This document shows positions 36,222 to 46,763 of a stretch of DNA of 64,000 nucleotides, in pieces. How positions within the stretch are numbered: position 1 is the first letter of the stretch; the number at the start of each line of letters is the position of its first letter. Origin of the DNA: Agrypnia vestita (lineage: Eukaryota > Arthropoda > Insecta > Trichoptera > Phryganeidae). Location of the stretch: positions 1 through 64,000 of the forward strand of contig JADDOH010005059.1 in assembly GCA_016648135.1 (NCBI GenBank). Reading direction: 5' to 3'. Under the pieces are notes generated by a model. It was not told where the DNA came from, ran no database searches, and saw only the letters and a list, made by a program, of their open reading frames with translations. The position numbers were made by a program, and so were the translations under genes.

Positions 36222-36420
36222 TTATCTTCTTCCTGGAACTGTCCCACTACCTAAGTAGGCTTTTGGGTTCGGCTCTTCTTGTTCTCGGGCGGTTTTCTTC
36301 TGGATGTCGCTTTCATCTAGACCGTTATTTTGCAGGATTTTGGCGCATTGGGTCATCCAGGAATTATTTGGTCTTCCTCTGGATGACTGTCGATGAAGCT
36401 CCACAGATATTGCCCGAAGA
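36222..36420 (-). pseudogene. LINE-like C-terminal tail
   Basis: Minus frame ELHRQSSRGRPNNSWMTQ, then CAKILQNNGLDESD. The (S)RGRPxxxW...D motif resembles the tail after the reverse transcriptase in several LINE clades. No other domain. Confidence 0.4.
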
Positions 36421-37204
36421 CCGTATGGTCTGGTGGTCTCCGTGTTACATATATATGCCTCAATTAATTATTGTTATCTGAGTTTATGGTGCAGTTAAAT
36501 ATTTCATAATTTACGGTTTCGAATACGATACTGTTTTGTTTGTGAAATACAATTCCTGCCTATCCGCGGAAATGTTTCATCACTAATGTAGCCCTGTGAA
36601 TTAAAACCAATTGAGTAAAGTTCGCGTGCCGATATTTTACATTACATATGTACCGAGCCTATATTTTATGAACGTAACAAGCAGGGACGAACTGCCAAAG
36701 GAATTATTTATCGTCTAAATATTCACGAGTGCCAAGTCTGTTAACAATCCATACTTACGACACTAATCTTAAACATCCCTCTCCGATCAACGAGATCGCC
36801 AAGATTATTTAACACCAAATTAGCCCATTTCTCTTCTCTACCTAAAATGATTAATTACTATGATACAAACTGATGGTTAGTTATGATTTACTCCTTTCTT
36901 CTACCAGTGTTTATCATAATGGCCCCACGTTGGGCGCCATTATTAAATACACCGTGGAAACGATCTCCTATACTACATTTATACGATATTTCATTCAATA
37001 ACAAACACTAATCCGCATATATTTCTTAAGATTCAGGCTCAATTTTAAATCGAAATGTACTACACATAGTTAACAGTCATTATAACGTGTAATGTAAGGT
37101 TACCACAAACCACATTCGCAATACTAATACACCGAGGACTATAGAGTGTCACGTGATAGACTTTTTTGATCTTGACACCGACGCATTCTAGCCTTGTGCA
37201 ATAA
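36421..37204. other. no gene seen
   Basis: Non-coding. Confidence 0.4.
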
Positions 37205-37310
37205 TTATGAACACACAGACACATCAGCCCTGATGATGGATTAAAAGGGGTGGCAACAAAATGACACATGTCAGATTTCCACGGTCGCTATAGCTGTTAT
37301 TACATTGCTT
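37205..37310 (+). mobile_element. Penelope-like 3' UTR fragment
   Basis: GACACATCAGCCCTGATGATGG is the complement-orientation match of the tail at 38,395-38,440 (CCATCATCAGGGCTGATGTG), placing it in the same Penelope family. Confidence 0.55.
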
Positions 37311-38084
37311 TAGACAAATAAATTGAGTGATTCTTTGAAACCAAATGAAGTATTATTTCAATCATATCCGTGAAACCAGGACATGACAATTATGAACGTA
37401 ACTTGGATCGAATATTAAAAGTTTATTCGATTTAAAAGTCAAATCGAATTAAAGGCTTGCAAAAAATCTGTTGCGAATTTTCGGAAGGTTTTGAATATTT
37501 TATTTGATTTGATTCCGAGCCCCAAATTGATGATGATGCGTAATGGAGTAAATAGATAGGGCATTGATCCGATTTTCCAGGCATATTTTTGGTCGAGAGT
37601 CCGCCCCTGACCGTGTCCGCCGCACACACACTCACCCCCATCCCTCCGCGGACGTTTGTCATACCGCGCGGGCGTGACCCGTCTGTCAGTCTGTCAAGGG
37701 GTGACGTGTTCGGGGACCAGGCTCGCGTGGAACAGTCGGATGAAAAGTCAGACAGAGTTATGGCAATTTGAAGCTAGCGCGGTAGGCGAATTGTTTAAAT
37801 TTTAACATCAAGACTTTATTTATTACAAACAAAATAAACTCCGTAGCAAATCAATGAATGCAATTTAGAAATGAGTTCCAGGTTAACAATTTCTTACACA
37901 ATATACTTTTTATGATAAATTAGTAATTACCTGGATGAGCTGGCTTGAGTACAGGCTTGGCACTGTACATAATGCAACGTTCATCAATTCCATTGAAAGA
38001 ACGTCCACATATTATCATATTTTTAAAGTTTTATATGTGTTCTTAATAAATATCTTTCGAATATTTGTCGGGACTATGCCATTA
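37311..38084. other. unassigned; GC-rich block 37,580-37,760
   Basis: The GC-rich block (CCGCCCCTGACCGTGTCCGC) has no TATA, splice pair or convincing frame. 37,930-38,000 has ACATAATGCAACGTTCATC, like a hairpin-element arm fragment. Confidence 0.35.
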
Positions 38085-38181
38085 TGATCCTTGCCATGAC
38101 TATAGATCACGCAGCTGGTCCCCCTATATCTATGGTCCTTGCCATGACACATATGCCATGACTGTAGATTACGCAGCTGGT
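38085..38181. repeat. imperfect direct duplication
   Basis: TGCCATGACTATAGATCACG with CAGCTGGTC at 38,092 is repeated as TGCCATGACTGTAGATTACG with CAGCTGGTC at 38,155; CCTTGCCATGAC also repeats. Confidence 0.7.
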
Positions 38182-38329
38182 CTATATTTTTAAAAATGGA
38201 TTATCGATCACACCACGCAACAATCGATAAAAATGTGTTAATAAATGCACATTCCTTCTAGTCCGTATGTGCCCGTACTCTCTCAGGTAGAGATCTCATA
38301 AAGAATGTTCTTAGGTTTTCACGGCCACT

Positions 38330-39470
38330 CAGAATCTTCAAGTTTGTGTTTACTGGGGTATTATGCCGTGTTGTTACGACCTTTCGGGCCGACGTTTCGG
38401 ATCCCATTGCAGGGTCCATCATCAGGGCTGATGTGTTGTCTTGAATGTTGGTGTTGTGGTTAAGTATCGGCTTGCAATACCGTGCCGAAGTCATGATGTG
38501 TTTGTATTGTGTTGTATGTATGATTCATCTGTTGTCTGATCACTATCTCTGCGGAGTCTGCGACGGGAATGACTTTGAAGCGCCGGATACCAAGATGTTT
38601 TTAATTTGAGACCATCATCTCTATTAATGTTTATCGGATGCTTGTAGATTTCTAGTGCTTCCTTGATAAGACGCGCATGGTGACTCTTAGGATTTCCAAG
38701 GATTTTCGGTTCGAATGCAAAATGATGGCCGGTATCCAGAAAATGCTCAGCCAGTGCTGATTTTTCTGGATGACCGAGTTTGCATGCCCGTTTGTGCTCG
38801 TTGACCATTTTGGAAATGGTACGCGCCGTTTGCCCCACGTATACTTTATCGCAGTCTTGACAATCGAGTCTATACACACCGTCCGTTTCTAAGCGATCTC
38901 GATCCTTTGCTGATCTCAACATATCCTTAATTTTGAAGTTGGTACCAAAAACTGTCTTACTGTCTCTTTTCTTGAGAGCTCTGGCAATTCTGTCTGTAAC
39001 GCTTTGGACAAAAGGCAGAAAGGCGATGCCTTTGCACTCAGGTTCTGTATGTTTTTCAGGGCGAACAGACCTCGTACTTATGACGCGTTGTATCTGTCGC
39101 TTCTGGTAACCATTGCCTTCCAGTGCGTCGCTGAGTGTTATCATTTCCTCCTGTAGATATTCATCTTGGCATATCCTTTTGGCCCTCGTGGCCATGATGA
39201 TTGGCCTCGTGGTTGATGAGACCTCTTTTTTGAGCAGGATGATGGTGGGAGTTCGCATGTAGATAACGGTTGGTATGTGTAGGCTTCCTATAAACTCTGT
39301 GTCCGAAACTCCCATCGGCTTTCTTTTTTATTTCAACATCAAGAAAAGGCAGCACGTTGTCTTTCTCTATCTCCATGGTGAACTTCAGGTTTTTATGCAG
39401 TGAATTAAGGTGTCCCAAAAAAATCTCATAAACTTCTTTTCTTTTATGCAGTGAATTAAGGTGTCCCAAA
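38330..39470 (-). pseudogene. Penelope-like RT end plus GIY-YIG endonuclease
   Basis: The frame starting near 39,440 reads LNSLHKNLKFTMEIEKDN, LPFLDVEI, GHRVYRKPTHTNRYLHANS and HHHPAQKRGLI (end of the Penelope RT and thumb). A frameshift near 39,230 leads to RAKRICQDEYLQEE, then GVYRLDCQDCDKVYVGQTAR, the GIY-YIG core with the CxxC insert, then EHKRACKLG, LAEHFLDTGH and ALEIYKHPININRDD to a stop at 38,491. The UTR to about 38,330 holds ATCAGCCCTGATGATGGACC and CGAAACGTCGG. The palm with YxDD is absent. The endonuclease frame itself is uninterrupted. Boundaries with flanking LINE DNA are approximate. Confidence 0.85.
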
Positions 39471-39492
39471 AAAATCTCATAAACTTCTTTTC
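39391..39492. repeat. 51-bp tandem duplication
   Basis: Two exact units (39,391-39,441; 39,442-39,492) start TTTTATGCAGTGAATTAAGG. 51 is a multiple of three, so the minus frame survives as KEVYEIFLGHLNSLHK twice. The unit spans the join between Penelope coding DNA and LINE DNA. Confidence 0.9.
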
Positions 39493-39640
39493 TACTTTCT
39501 CTACCATAATAGAGTACTTAAGCTCATGTGGCCCCCAAATCATCGAGCCACTTTCGGGTCTGCTTTGCACCAAGGAATTGTAAAGAGTTCTCGGTACGCG
39601 GGTTTTTTTAGAAAACCCTGGCAGTACGCAGAACAAATCT
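39493..39640 (-). pseudogene. LINE RT C-terminal fragment
   Basis: Minus frame RTLYNSLVQSRPESGSMIWG, HELKYSIMVEKVEKKFMRF: the LYxxLVxSxLEYGSxIWxPH region of Jockey/CR1-type RTs, with the usual EYG changed to ESG. It ends at the 51-bp duplication, where Penelope sequence begins. Confidence 0.65.
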
Positions 39641-40439
39641 TAGAATCCTCAATGCATTACCACTGACCACATATATGTGAGCGTTAAATGTTAGGGTGCT
39701 CACAATGTATGTTGCATTATTCCAGTGCAATGCACATATATACGTCAAATTATTGTATGTAATGGCACTTATATTGCGTGCATCAGTACTTATTAGTATC
39801 TAAATTTGTCAAATGGCCGTAATGATTGCTTGCCTTAAATCATTAATTAATTATGCAGAAAGCATTCAACCCACAAAATGTTAAAAATGAGTTATGTATA
39901 GGTTTGGACAGCTAAATACGATATATTTATGGACTAAAAACGTCCAAGCTTTAAGTGATATAGTTTTTTGTAAGTTAGATTAAATCTTAAACTAAAAAAA
40001 GTAATGTGAGTGATTTCTGCGGCTTCAAATTTACAAATTATTGGCAATATGGCAAATGGCAAAAATATTGGTTAAAAACATCCATGTGATATGGAAGCAT
40101 TACGCAACATTTTAATTCTTCTTGTACCACAAGATAATATTTTTGTAGAAAACATCTAAGGGGATTGAACGGTTTCCACGCCTCAGATAATACTTTATAC
40201 TTCAGGCTTTATCAAATTCATAGAACATAGAACCCAGTACTGTTATTTGTGTATTTAGATATTTTGTAGAAAGAATCCAACCTTCTTATAATTGCATTAT
40301 AAAAACATTTAAAAAAACATCTTTATAATGAAGTCCTACACAAAAAATGCAATTAATAACATATTGTTGTATTTTTTTTTTAGATTAAAACTTTTAGAAG
40401 CCAATTTTTAGGATGGATGTTTTCTGTATAACTACGTCC
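39641..40439. other. no gene seen
   Basis: AT-rich, non-coding. Confidence 0.4.
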
Positions 40440-40760
40440 AATTATCCATGTTACATATTTAACTTTAACGGATATTTTATACGAACCGTATGTTATTCCG
40501 AGAGACGATTCTCGACGTTTCGCTGAAAACTTATTCAACGTCATCAGGAGGACGACGTTTGCCCGCGGATGTAGAGGGCGGACTTATTACTGCTTCCGGG
40601 GGCCTAAATTATACGCACTTTGTTGTGGAGTGTTCACTTCTTCTACGATAGAATCGATAGATCGGAATAAGAAACGGTTCGTATAAAATATCCACAACTA
40701 TTTATAGTTAAGTATGTCTAACGACCGTAATAACAACCTTAACTCTTTGATCCTTGTTAC
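40440..40760 (-). mobile_element. Penelope-like C-terminal tip and 3' UTR
   Basis: The minus strand encodes VEEVNTPQQSAYNLGPRKQ and stop (about 40,650-40,590), matching 23,630-23,690. It then has CCTGATGACGTTGAATAAG, CGAAACGTCGAGAATCGTC and GGTTCGTATAAAATATCCG, the last word present again at 40,670-40,695. Same family as 4,537-4,690. Confidence 0.7.
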
Positions 40761-40789
40761 ATGTCTCAAATAGCCCTCGAAGGGAAAAA

Positions 40790-41110
40790 TCTCACACACT
40801 AGGCGGGATCCGCAATGAATCTGATTGCTTTCTGCTGGTTTTTTCTGTCGCAACAATGAGATCCGCCGCTAGGAGCGAATAATAGGCTAATCGTTTTCCC
40901 AGCTGCAGGAGCCAACCGCCAGATGGCGGGCACCAGCTCCCGACCCGGTGACCTAAAAAGCCTCCGCTAATGCCGGCCGAGCGTGTGCGGCCCCTGGCGT
41001 CCGTAAGGACATAACGGAATTGGCGCCGAAGCGGCCATCGTCTATCAATAGGCCGGCGGAAAAAAATGGATGAATCAGCTTTACATATCAAAACCCATCG
41101 ACAATCACAA
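40790..41110. other. GC-rich remnant, unassigned
   Basis: GC-rich with CCAGATGGCGGGCACCAGCT. The minus 110-codon frame (40,792-41,124) shows no recognised domain. Possibly a LINE end. Confidence 0.3.
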
Positions 41111-41338
41111 AATAATTTATCCAATACGCCAGGTACATATGCCCATCAAATCCCTGTAACACACAAATCAATTCTAAGGCAACAATTTCTCACAGTGTAA
41201 AAATCAAAGACAGCGTGATATGGTTGAAGTGGAATACGATTTTCAAGGCGAGTATGTCTTTGGATACAGTGCCACTCCATCTTAGTTTTTATCCTAAGCA
41301 GGTTCACTCGTTGGGTTTTTTTAGCAGGGACTCCAGAC

Positions 41339-41832
41339 TAGGTATTGCAATCCCGATCCCGCGAGATCTCGAGGCATTTTACGAGATCAATCCCGAATCG
41401 AAAAATCGGACGAGATTATCGGGATTGATCAGCATTTTTTATATTTTATATGTTTTACTGTATATGCCTATAGAGCTTTTAGAAACATATGTTCATGTCA
41501 CATTCAAATATTGAAAATAGCTTTGAATAATATTTGCCATATGTTATCAACTTAACATAGTAATAAAAACTACTACTAACTCAACTACATTGACTGATTG
41601 GTGCTTGGGAAAAGGCCTACAAAAACTTTAATGCAATGATAAATAATGAGCATTTTATTAAAAATGCTGATATAAAAATGCAAGGCATTGTCGTTAATTG
41701 CTATTCAGCTCTATAAAGAAAAAAAAACACAAAAGTATTCGGGATCCCAATCCGTAGGGATCCCGCGGGATTGGAAATTATAATCTCGAGGTATCCCGAA
41801 AGGGCAATCTCGACTCGGGATTGCATTCTCTA
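41339..41832. mobile_element. MITE, TIR TAGGGAATGCAATCCCGA, copy 2
   Basis: Ends TAGGTATTGCAATCCCGATC and CTCGGGATTGCATTCTCTA. Interior words CCCGCGAGATCTCGAGGC and ACGAGATCAATCCCGAA are shared with 6,420-6,923, as is the AT-rich middle. No convincing 8-bp duplication. Confidence 0.75.
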
Positions 41833-42016
41833 CTCCTCTTCTAGCAAGATGTAAAAAATTAGAGGATTCGTCTCAGACAAGCGGTTAAGGTCTGTCCTCG
41901 ATTTTGAGTTCTTGTAATATGGGGACATTTGTGTGTCCTGCTGTTTACGGTTTACACAACACGCGTCTCCAAGACTACATCTCAAGGGCGTCGATCCTCT
42001 GTCTCTCTTTTGCTTT

Positions 42017-42036
42017 TAACCTAACCTAACCTAACT
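42017..42036. repeat. interstitial telomere-like CCTAA run
   Basis: TAACCTAACCTAACCTAACT, three tandem CCTAA units (insect telomere TTAGG on the other strand). Confidence 0.7.
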
Positions 42037-42781
42037 GAAATTAAACTCGCCGTACCAGAATGCCACCCGGAGTGCCGAAAGGAATAATACGTCCAGCAAA
42101 ATAGCAACCGGATCGAAACACAGGGGGACATCACTATTTTGTGCTGTCTCACAACTAATTAATATCCTCACATAAATACTGTCTTACCTAAGAAAACACT
42201 TTTGTATTTGTGACCTTTAAATTTTTTTACATAATTTTGTCTCATTTGAATAGCGGCCAAGGCGTGAAATAGATTACGATACGTTTTTATAAGAATATTT
42301 CTAGAAATGAGCCAGCCGTAAAAATCTTTGGGCTGAAAATAACATATTTAAATTTATTACGCTGGACCACATCCCTTTCGCAAGATTCGCGCACATCCTC
42401 TGACATGTTGTTAAATTTAAATTCTTGGAATTTTTACAAAGGATGTGATGATTCAGAATCGCGTTTCTTATAACGCTGATTAACAATTTTTAAAAACTTT
42501 CTCTTTGGTGAAAGGTGCTCGTAATAGAGAATGCCATTGTTTGCACAAAAAAATCATTAAACCCTCCAGATCGATGGCTTTTTAGTAATGAATGTCGTAT
42601 TCATTTGTATTATTTCTTTCTCTTTGAAACTCATAGTGAAGTGGGAAAAAGGAGTTGTAAAAAGGAGAAAGCTGTAAATTTGCGGCGTATATATTTTCGA
42701 TAGGATCAGCATTATAAACATTAAACATTAAGTAATTGAATGAGTTGGCGTTTACTTTATGCAAATGCATTTTTAATCTAT
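42037..42781. other. no gene seen
   Basis: Non-coding. Confidence 0.4.
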
Positions 42782-43085
42782 ATCTTCTATATAAATAAAA
42801 ATGTAAGTGTTTGTTTGTACAAAATCGCTAATCTCTGAAAGTTCCTCACCGATTGCTTTGAAATTTTGGCACAACGTTGCATTCGATTACGAGGATGTTT
42901 TTGTATACCTACATCGTTTTCATATACCTACTTTATATTTATATAAATAAAATGTAAATTTTCGATTGTCCAAAATCATAAATCTCCTAAAGTTCTTTTT
43001 GACACATTGCATTCGAATTCGCACAAAAGGCGTAGGTACCTATCCATTCCATATTGATAAATATTTAGATATAACATTTTTCAAA
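42782..43085 (+). mobile_element. Helitron-like repeat with two internal units
   Basis: Begins TCTATATAAATAAAAATG followed by GTTTGTTTGTACAAAATCG, CACAACGTTGCATTCGA. A second, diverged unit starts near 42,945 (TATATAAATAAAATGTAAA). The same two-unit layout occurs inverted at 61,900-62,226. Classification by resemblance only. Confidence 0.45.
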
Positions 43086-43139
43086 TTTAAATTTTTTTGA
43101 TAACGTTCGGTTGTCTTTGCTTAAATAAAACGTTTGAAA

Positions 43140-43255
43140 CTTAAGCCAGCTCTTACAGGTTGTACGCCCTGGGCTATCCTACAAAGTAGACTTCCACACA
43201 CGTTTCTCATACAAGTAGCTTTGTCTCTGTGAGACTTTTATAATTTATCTTAATA
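43140..43255 (+). mobile_element. hairpin element, single right arm
   Basis: TTAAGCCAGCTCTTACAGG ... GTCTCTGTGAGACTTTTATA, matching the outer right arm of copy A. No left partner. Confidence 0.5.
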
Positions 43256-43811
43256 AAATAAAATATACGGTAATTAACGGGTAATAATTTAAGGGTAATA
43301 ATTTAAGGGTATTAACACCGATCCAGCGAAACAATGTGCCTCCGCGCGCACGGCTTACATATACTAATTTGATTGTCTACATACTTACATGTGAGCACCC
43401 ACCGTATTCTACATATACTCCTAATACTACGGTGGGAGCGAAATAATAGAGTGGGATCTATTATTACTTATTATTAGAGCATGAAATATTACCCATATAT
43501 TAAACGTAACATCCTGGAAAGTTGAATGGGGAATGAATGAGAGAAATGTGTCCGCCCACGAGCTGTCGGGCTTAATTGGATGCAGACATTGAAAGACCTC
43601 AGTGGAAGTTATTGGTACAGGGCTATAATCTGCAGAGGGCTGTGCCAGACTAATGGAGCATGAGTAGGAGTCAGACTTTTGGCATATAAATACTCTTTTA
43701 TTGTGCAACCATCCTTGGCGACACCGACAACATTTTGTCGGCCTAAAGAAAAATTTACAAAAAGTATTGAATAAATTGAAAATAATTTTCAGGCGTATTC
43801 TGGTGTAGGTT
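43256..43811. other. no gene seen
   Basis: Non-coding. The frame at 43,427-43,708 has no recognisable motif. Confidence 0.4.
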
Positions 43812-44007
43812 TATTTTTTTTTATTTTTTTAAATATAGAGAGGTGAACACGGAATACGTGTCACATTAATATTCTTACTATTTTCAAACTAAGCTAAACG
43901 CTTGTGCTATGAAAATAGGACTAACTTGCTAGTCTGGAGTGAGGTTCGAACCCGCAACCTTTGGATCACGAGGCCAGTGTCCTAACCACAAGACCAACAA
44001 GCTACTC
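43812..44007 (-). mobile_element. tRNA-derived SINE, family A copy 1
   Basis: The minus strand begins GAGTAGCTTGTTGGTC, A box TGTGGTTAGGACACTGG, B box GGGTTCGAACC. The body has GACTAGCAAGTTAGTCC-like words (here with AGTCCTATTTTCATAGCAC) and the end TCCGTGTTCACCTCTC, then an A-rich tail (T-rich on plus). Near-identical layout to 57,094-57,349. Confidence 0.85.
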
Positions 44008-44422
44008 TTTTTTTATTTTATTTATTTATTTATTCAATGTTTATTTATTCAATGTTACAAATGTTTACATTGCTTACAAAATTTAATAAGCTTTTTTCAT
44101 TGTTGGTGAGGGTCTTGGCAGCAAGTAAACACTAAATTGATTTGACGCCCTGCCTGCTACACTAGTAATTTACTGTATTTAGCAGACAGTGCTCTTCCAG
44201 TAGTATATTGTTTAAGAATATTTAATATTTATATAATATATATAATAGTTATTTTATGAATCAATTTTAGTGCCAATTAAAAATAAGTTTATTCTATTAT
44301 TCTATCTTAATTCTATTATAGACAATGAATTTTTTTTATCTGAATTGGATGTTTAATAAAATAAAATAATTAAAAGTATTTAAAAAGATGAAAGTATAGG
44401 TCCTAGTATTTTTCAAATTAGG

Positions 44423-44629
44423 TTATATCTTTGCTTTTAATAGGTTTTGGGCATGCTTCCTCCCCTTTCCATGCAGCCAGAATTTTACTTTTGAAGAAAA
44501 ATACGCGAGACTATGGCTACAAGTTTTTAGTTTAGTGTTTAGAGTATTGAATATTTTTGGACCTTGGAAGAGATGAAATCTCTGTGAAAAGGTTTTGGTG
44601 AATTTTGGTACAAGATAGTCGCAGTTCAC
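44423..44629 (-). pseudogene. LINE C-terminal fragment
   Basis: Minus frame DYLVPKFTKTFSQRFHLFQG, PKIFNTLNTKL, YFSSKVKFWLHG and stop: the YxxPxxxTxxxxxxFxxxGPxxxNxLP-like C-terminal block of LINE RT proteins. Confidence 0.5.
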
Positions 44630-45057
44630 CTGTGCCCTTGTAGGTATATGTTAAATAATTCGGATGAATATCATATATGGCGGGGTATGTTAGCAAAAGC
44701 AATATTACTATATTGGATATCCAAAAAAAAATCCAGTCGTCGAGGATTACTCATTTATAATGTATGTATTTTATAGGAAACATAACCTATACACGTATAG
44801 GAGACATGGTTTTGGAAGGGGTAGATACATAAAATCTAGAAATCAGTATATTTTAAATTGGTAAACCTCGGTAATTTTTTTTTGATAATGCCGCTTTTGC
44901 TTTTATACCCCAAATATGCAATAAAAAGAATATTGCCGTACTAAAAAAAATATTGAAGTCTCATTAAACCAGCGGCGACATCTATGTATGTGTATACTCT
45001 CGTAGAAAATTACAAACCTCAACCATATATGGCGATAGCCAATTTAATAGACGTTTG
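44630..45057. other. no gene seen
   Basis: Non-coding. Confidence 0.4.
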
Positions 45058-45170
45058 GTTGATCTCGGGTGGAATCGTGAACGTTGCATTGTATAAAGTG
45101 ATAACTCGAGCTTACCTTAAGACAGGTTGTAATTCCTGATATCTCTACCTAATGAAACTATGGTTGCTTG
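45058..45170 (+). mobile_element. hairpin element, single right arm
   Basis: CGGGTGGAATCGTGAACGTT, GCATTGTATAAAGTGATAAC, CTTAAGACAGG follow the inner-to-outer order of right arms in copies A-D. Confidence 0.55.
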
Positions 45171-45434
45171 GTCTATTCCACTGACTTCCAAGGGCATCTC
45201 AGTTGAACAGCTTATGAACGTGATTACTGCTAACGTGTTTTTATTTCATTATAATTTAAATAAATAATTTCCATTTTCCCGAGAGTACCACAGATGGCGT
45301 GACACTTTGAACATGCCGTGTCCAAAATTGGTCGCGTGATCCGTTGCAGTCGATAATATTGAAGGCTCGAATCACAAAATATGACAAAGATTTTCAGTGT
45401 ACGAGCACGTCAAAAGATGACTTGAACTACACAC

Positions 45435-45970
45435 TAGTGATGGGTTCACTCTGAACTAAGTATTACAATGAAGTGCTTCACTATACTCGACTTCACACGT
45501 TTTTAGTGGAACTTCAGAGTAAATACTTCGGTATAGGTACAGTTGCCGGCAAACTTCTTGAAATTTTTTGGCGTAATGGGGGAATGCGCAGAAGACAAAA
45601 TTTGGGTCTCTTTGGTGGAATGGTACATGCGCAAACTTCCCCCCCTACGCCGTAAAATTTCAAGATATTTGCCGACTACTGTACTTGACTTCATACTTCA
45701 TACGATTTAATCGAACTTCAAACTGCAAACACCTCACTTTCAATACTATGACAAAATTTGGTGGATAGATGAACGACAATTTTATAACAGTACAGTTTTG
45801 AACTACCTACTACACAACATCGAACAAGCAGCTGACTTCGTGTAGTTCATTGAAGTAGAAGAATTGCGTAATGTTTCGGTACCTACTACAAATGAAGCGT
45901 TCATTTTGAATCCTTCAAATTGGTTAACGTGTGCGTGTTGAAGCCTTCATTCAGAAATGAAGGTTTGCGC
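45435..45970. mobile_element. hAT-type MITE, one end
   Basis: Starts TAGTGATGGGTTCACTCTG and is filled with CTTCA/GAAGT words like the MITE at 14,528-15,070, whose right terminus (inverted) reads TAGTGATGGGTCCGCTCTG. No CCCATCACTA end was found, so the right boundary is approximate. Confidence 0.55.
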
Positions 45971-46359
45971 TTTGCTATTGCATACATCAATGTATATTTT
46001 AATGATTTTTTGGAGGATTTATAAGTCACCTCATTGGTAGATTGAGAATCCCCATTTTAGTGTACGATTTCAAACCTTATTGCCTACAGAAGTTCGTGTA
46101 CGGTGGCAAGCGTATAAGATGGACAAAGTAATATTCTTGGTCTTTTTTTATTAAATTTACTCTAATCGTATTAATTATTCAGGTTACAATTGAAATAACA
46201 TATTGGTACAAGAATGAATGCTTCTAGCCGATCGAAAAGCTAAGGACGGAATAGCGGGAAAAATATGACGCGAGCTTCCTGGCCCATGATTGGTTGGCCC
46301 CGTCAAGACACATCTGCCAGACTACGGACCATGATCACCATAATTTTATACAATGATAT

Positions 46360-46688
46360 TCGGCCGTATTCTGAAAATAGCAATGATCTGTATCTTGACG
46401 GTTATTGTATAACATTGTAATGCGCTTAATGTTGACGCTTTAAGTTTGTTTGAAGGTTTGTCAAGTTTGAAATTAATGAATTCAATCAATCAGAAAGCTC
46501 TAAAACGTAAAAAAAGTTAAGTTGTTCACTAATTGTGTTTTGTTTACGTTTTGGAGCTTTCTGATTGATTGGATTCATTAATTTCAAACCTGTCAAACTT
46601 AAAACGTCGACATTGACGGCAGTGACGGTTATGTAATAACTGTCAGGATACAGAAATAGCAATATTGCTTTTTTCAGAATACGGCCGG
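46360..46688. mobile_element. palindromic MITE, TIR CGGCCGTATTCTGAAAA
   Basis: Left CGGCCGTATTCTGAAAATAG and right TTTTTTCAGAATACGGCCGG. Inversion continues through GACGGTTAT, TTGAAATTAATGAAT, CAATCAATCAGAAAGCTC and AAACGTAA to a centre near 46,520. Arms about 150 bp, around 85% alike by eye, so nearly the whole element is one fold-back. No sure target duplication. Confidence 0.75.
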
Positions 46689-46763
46689 TTGTAATCTTGT
46701 CCGAACTGTTATAAATTGAATATCTTTGGACTAAATATAAACGTAAAAATTATTTCTTCTTCA

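Noticed and set aside
40792..41124. 110-codon minus ORF
   Set aside because: GC-rich stretch, no domain seen; composition alone can keep it open.
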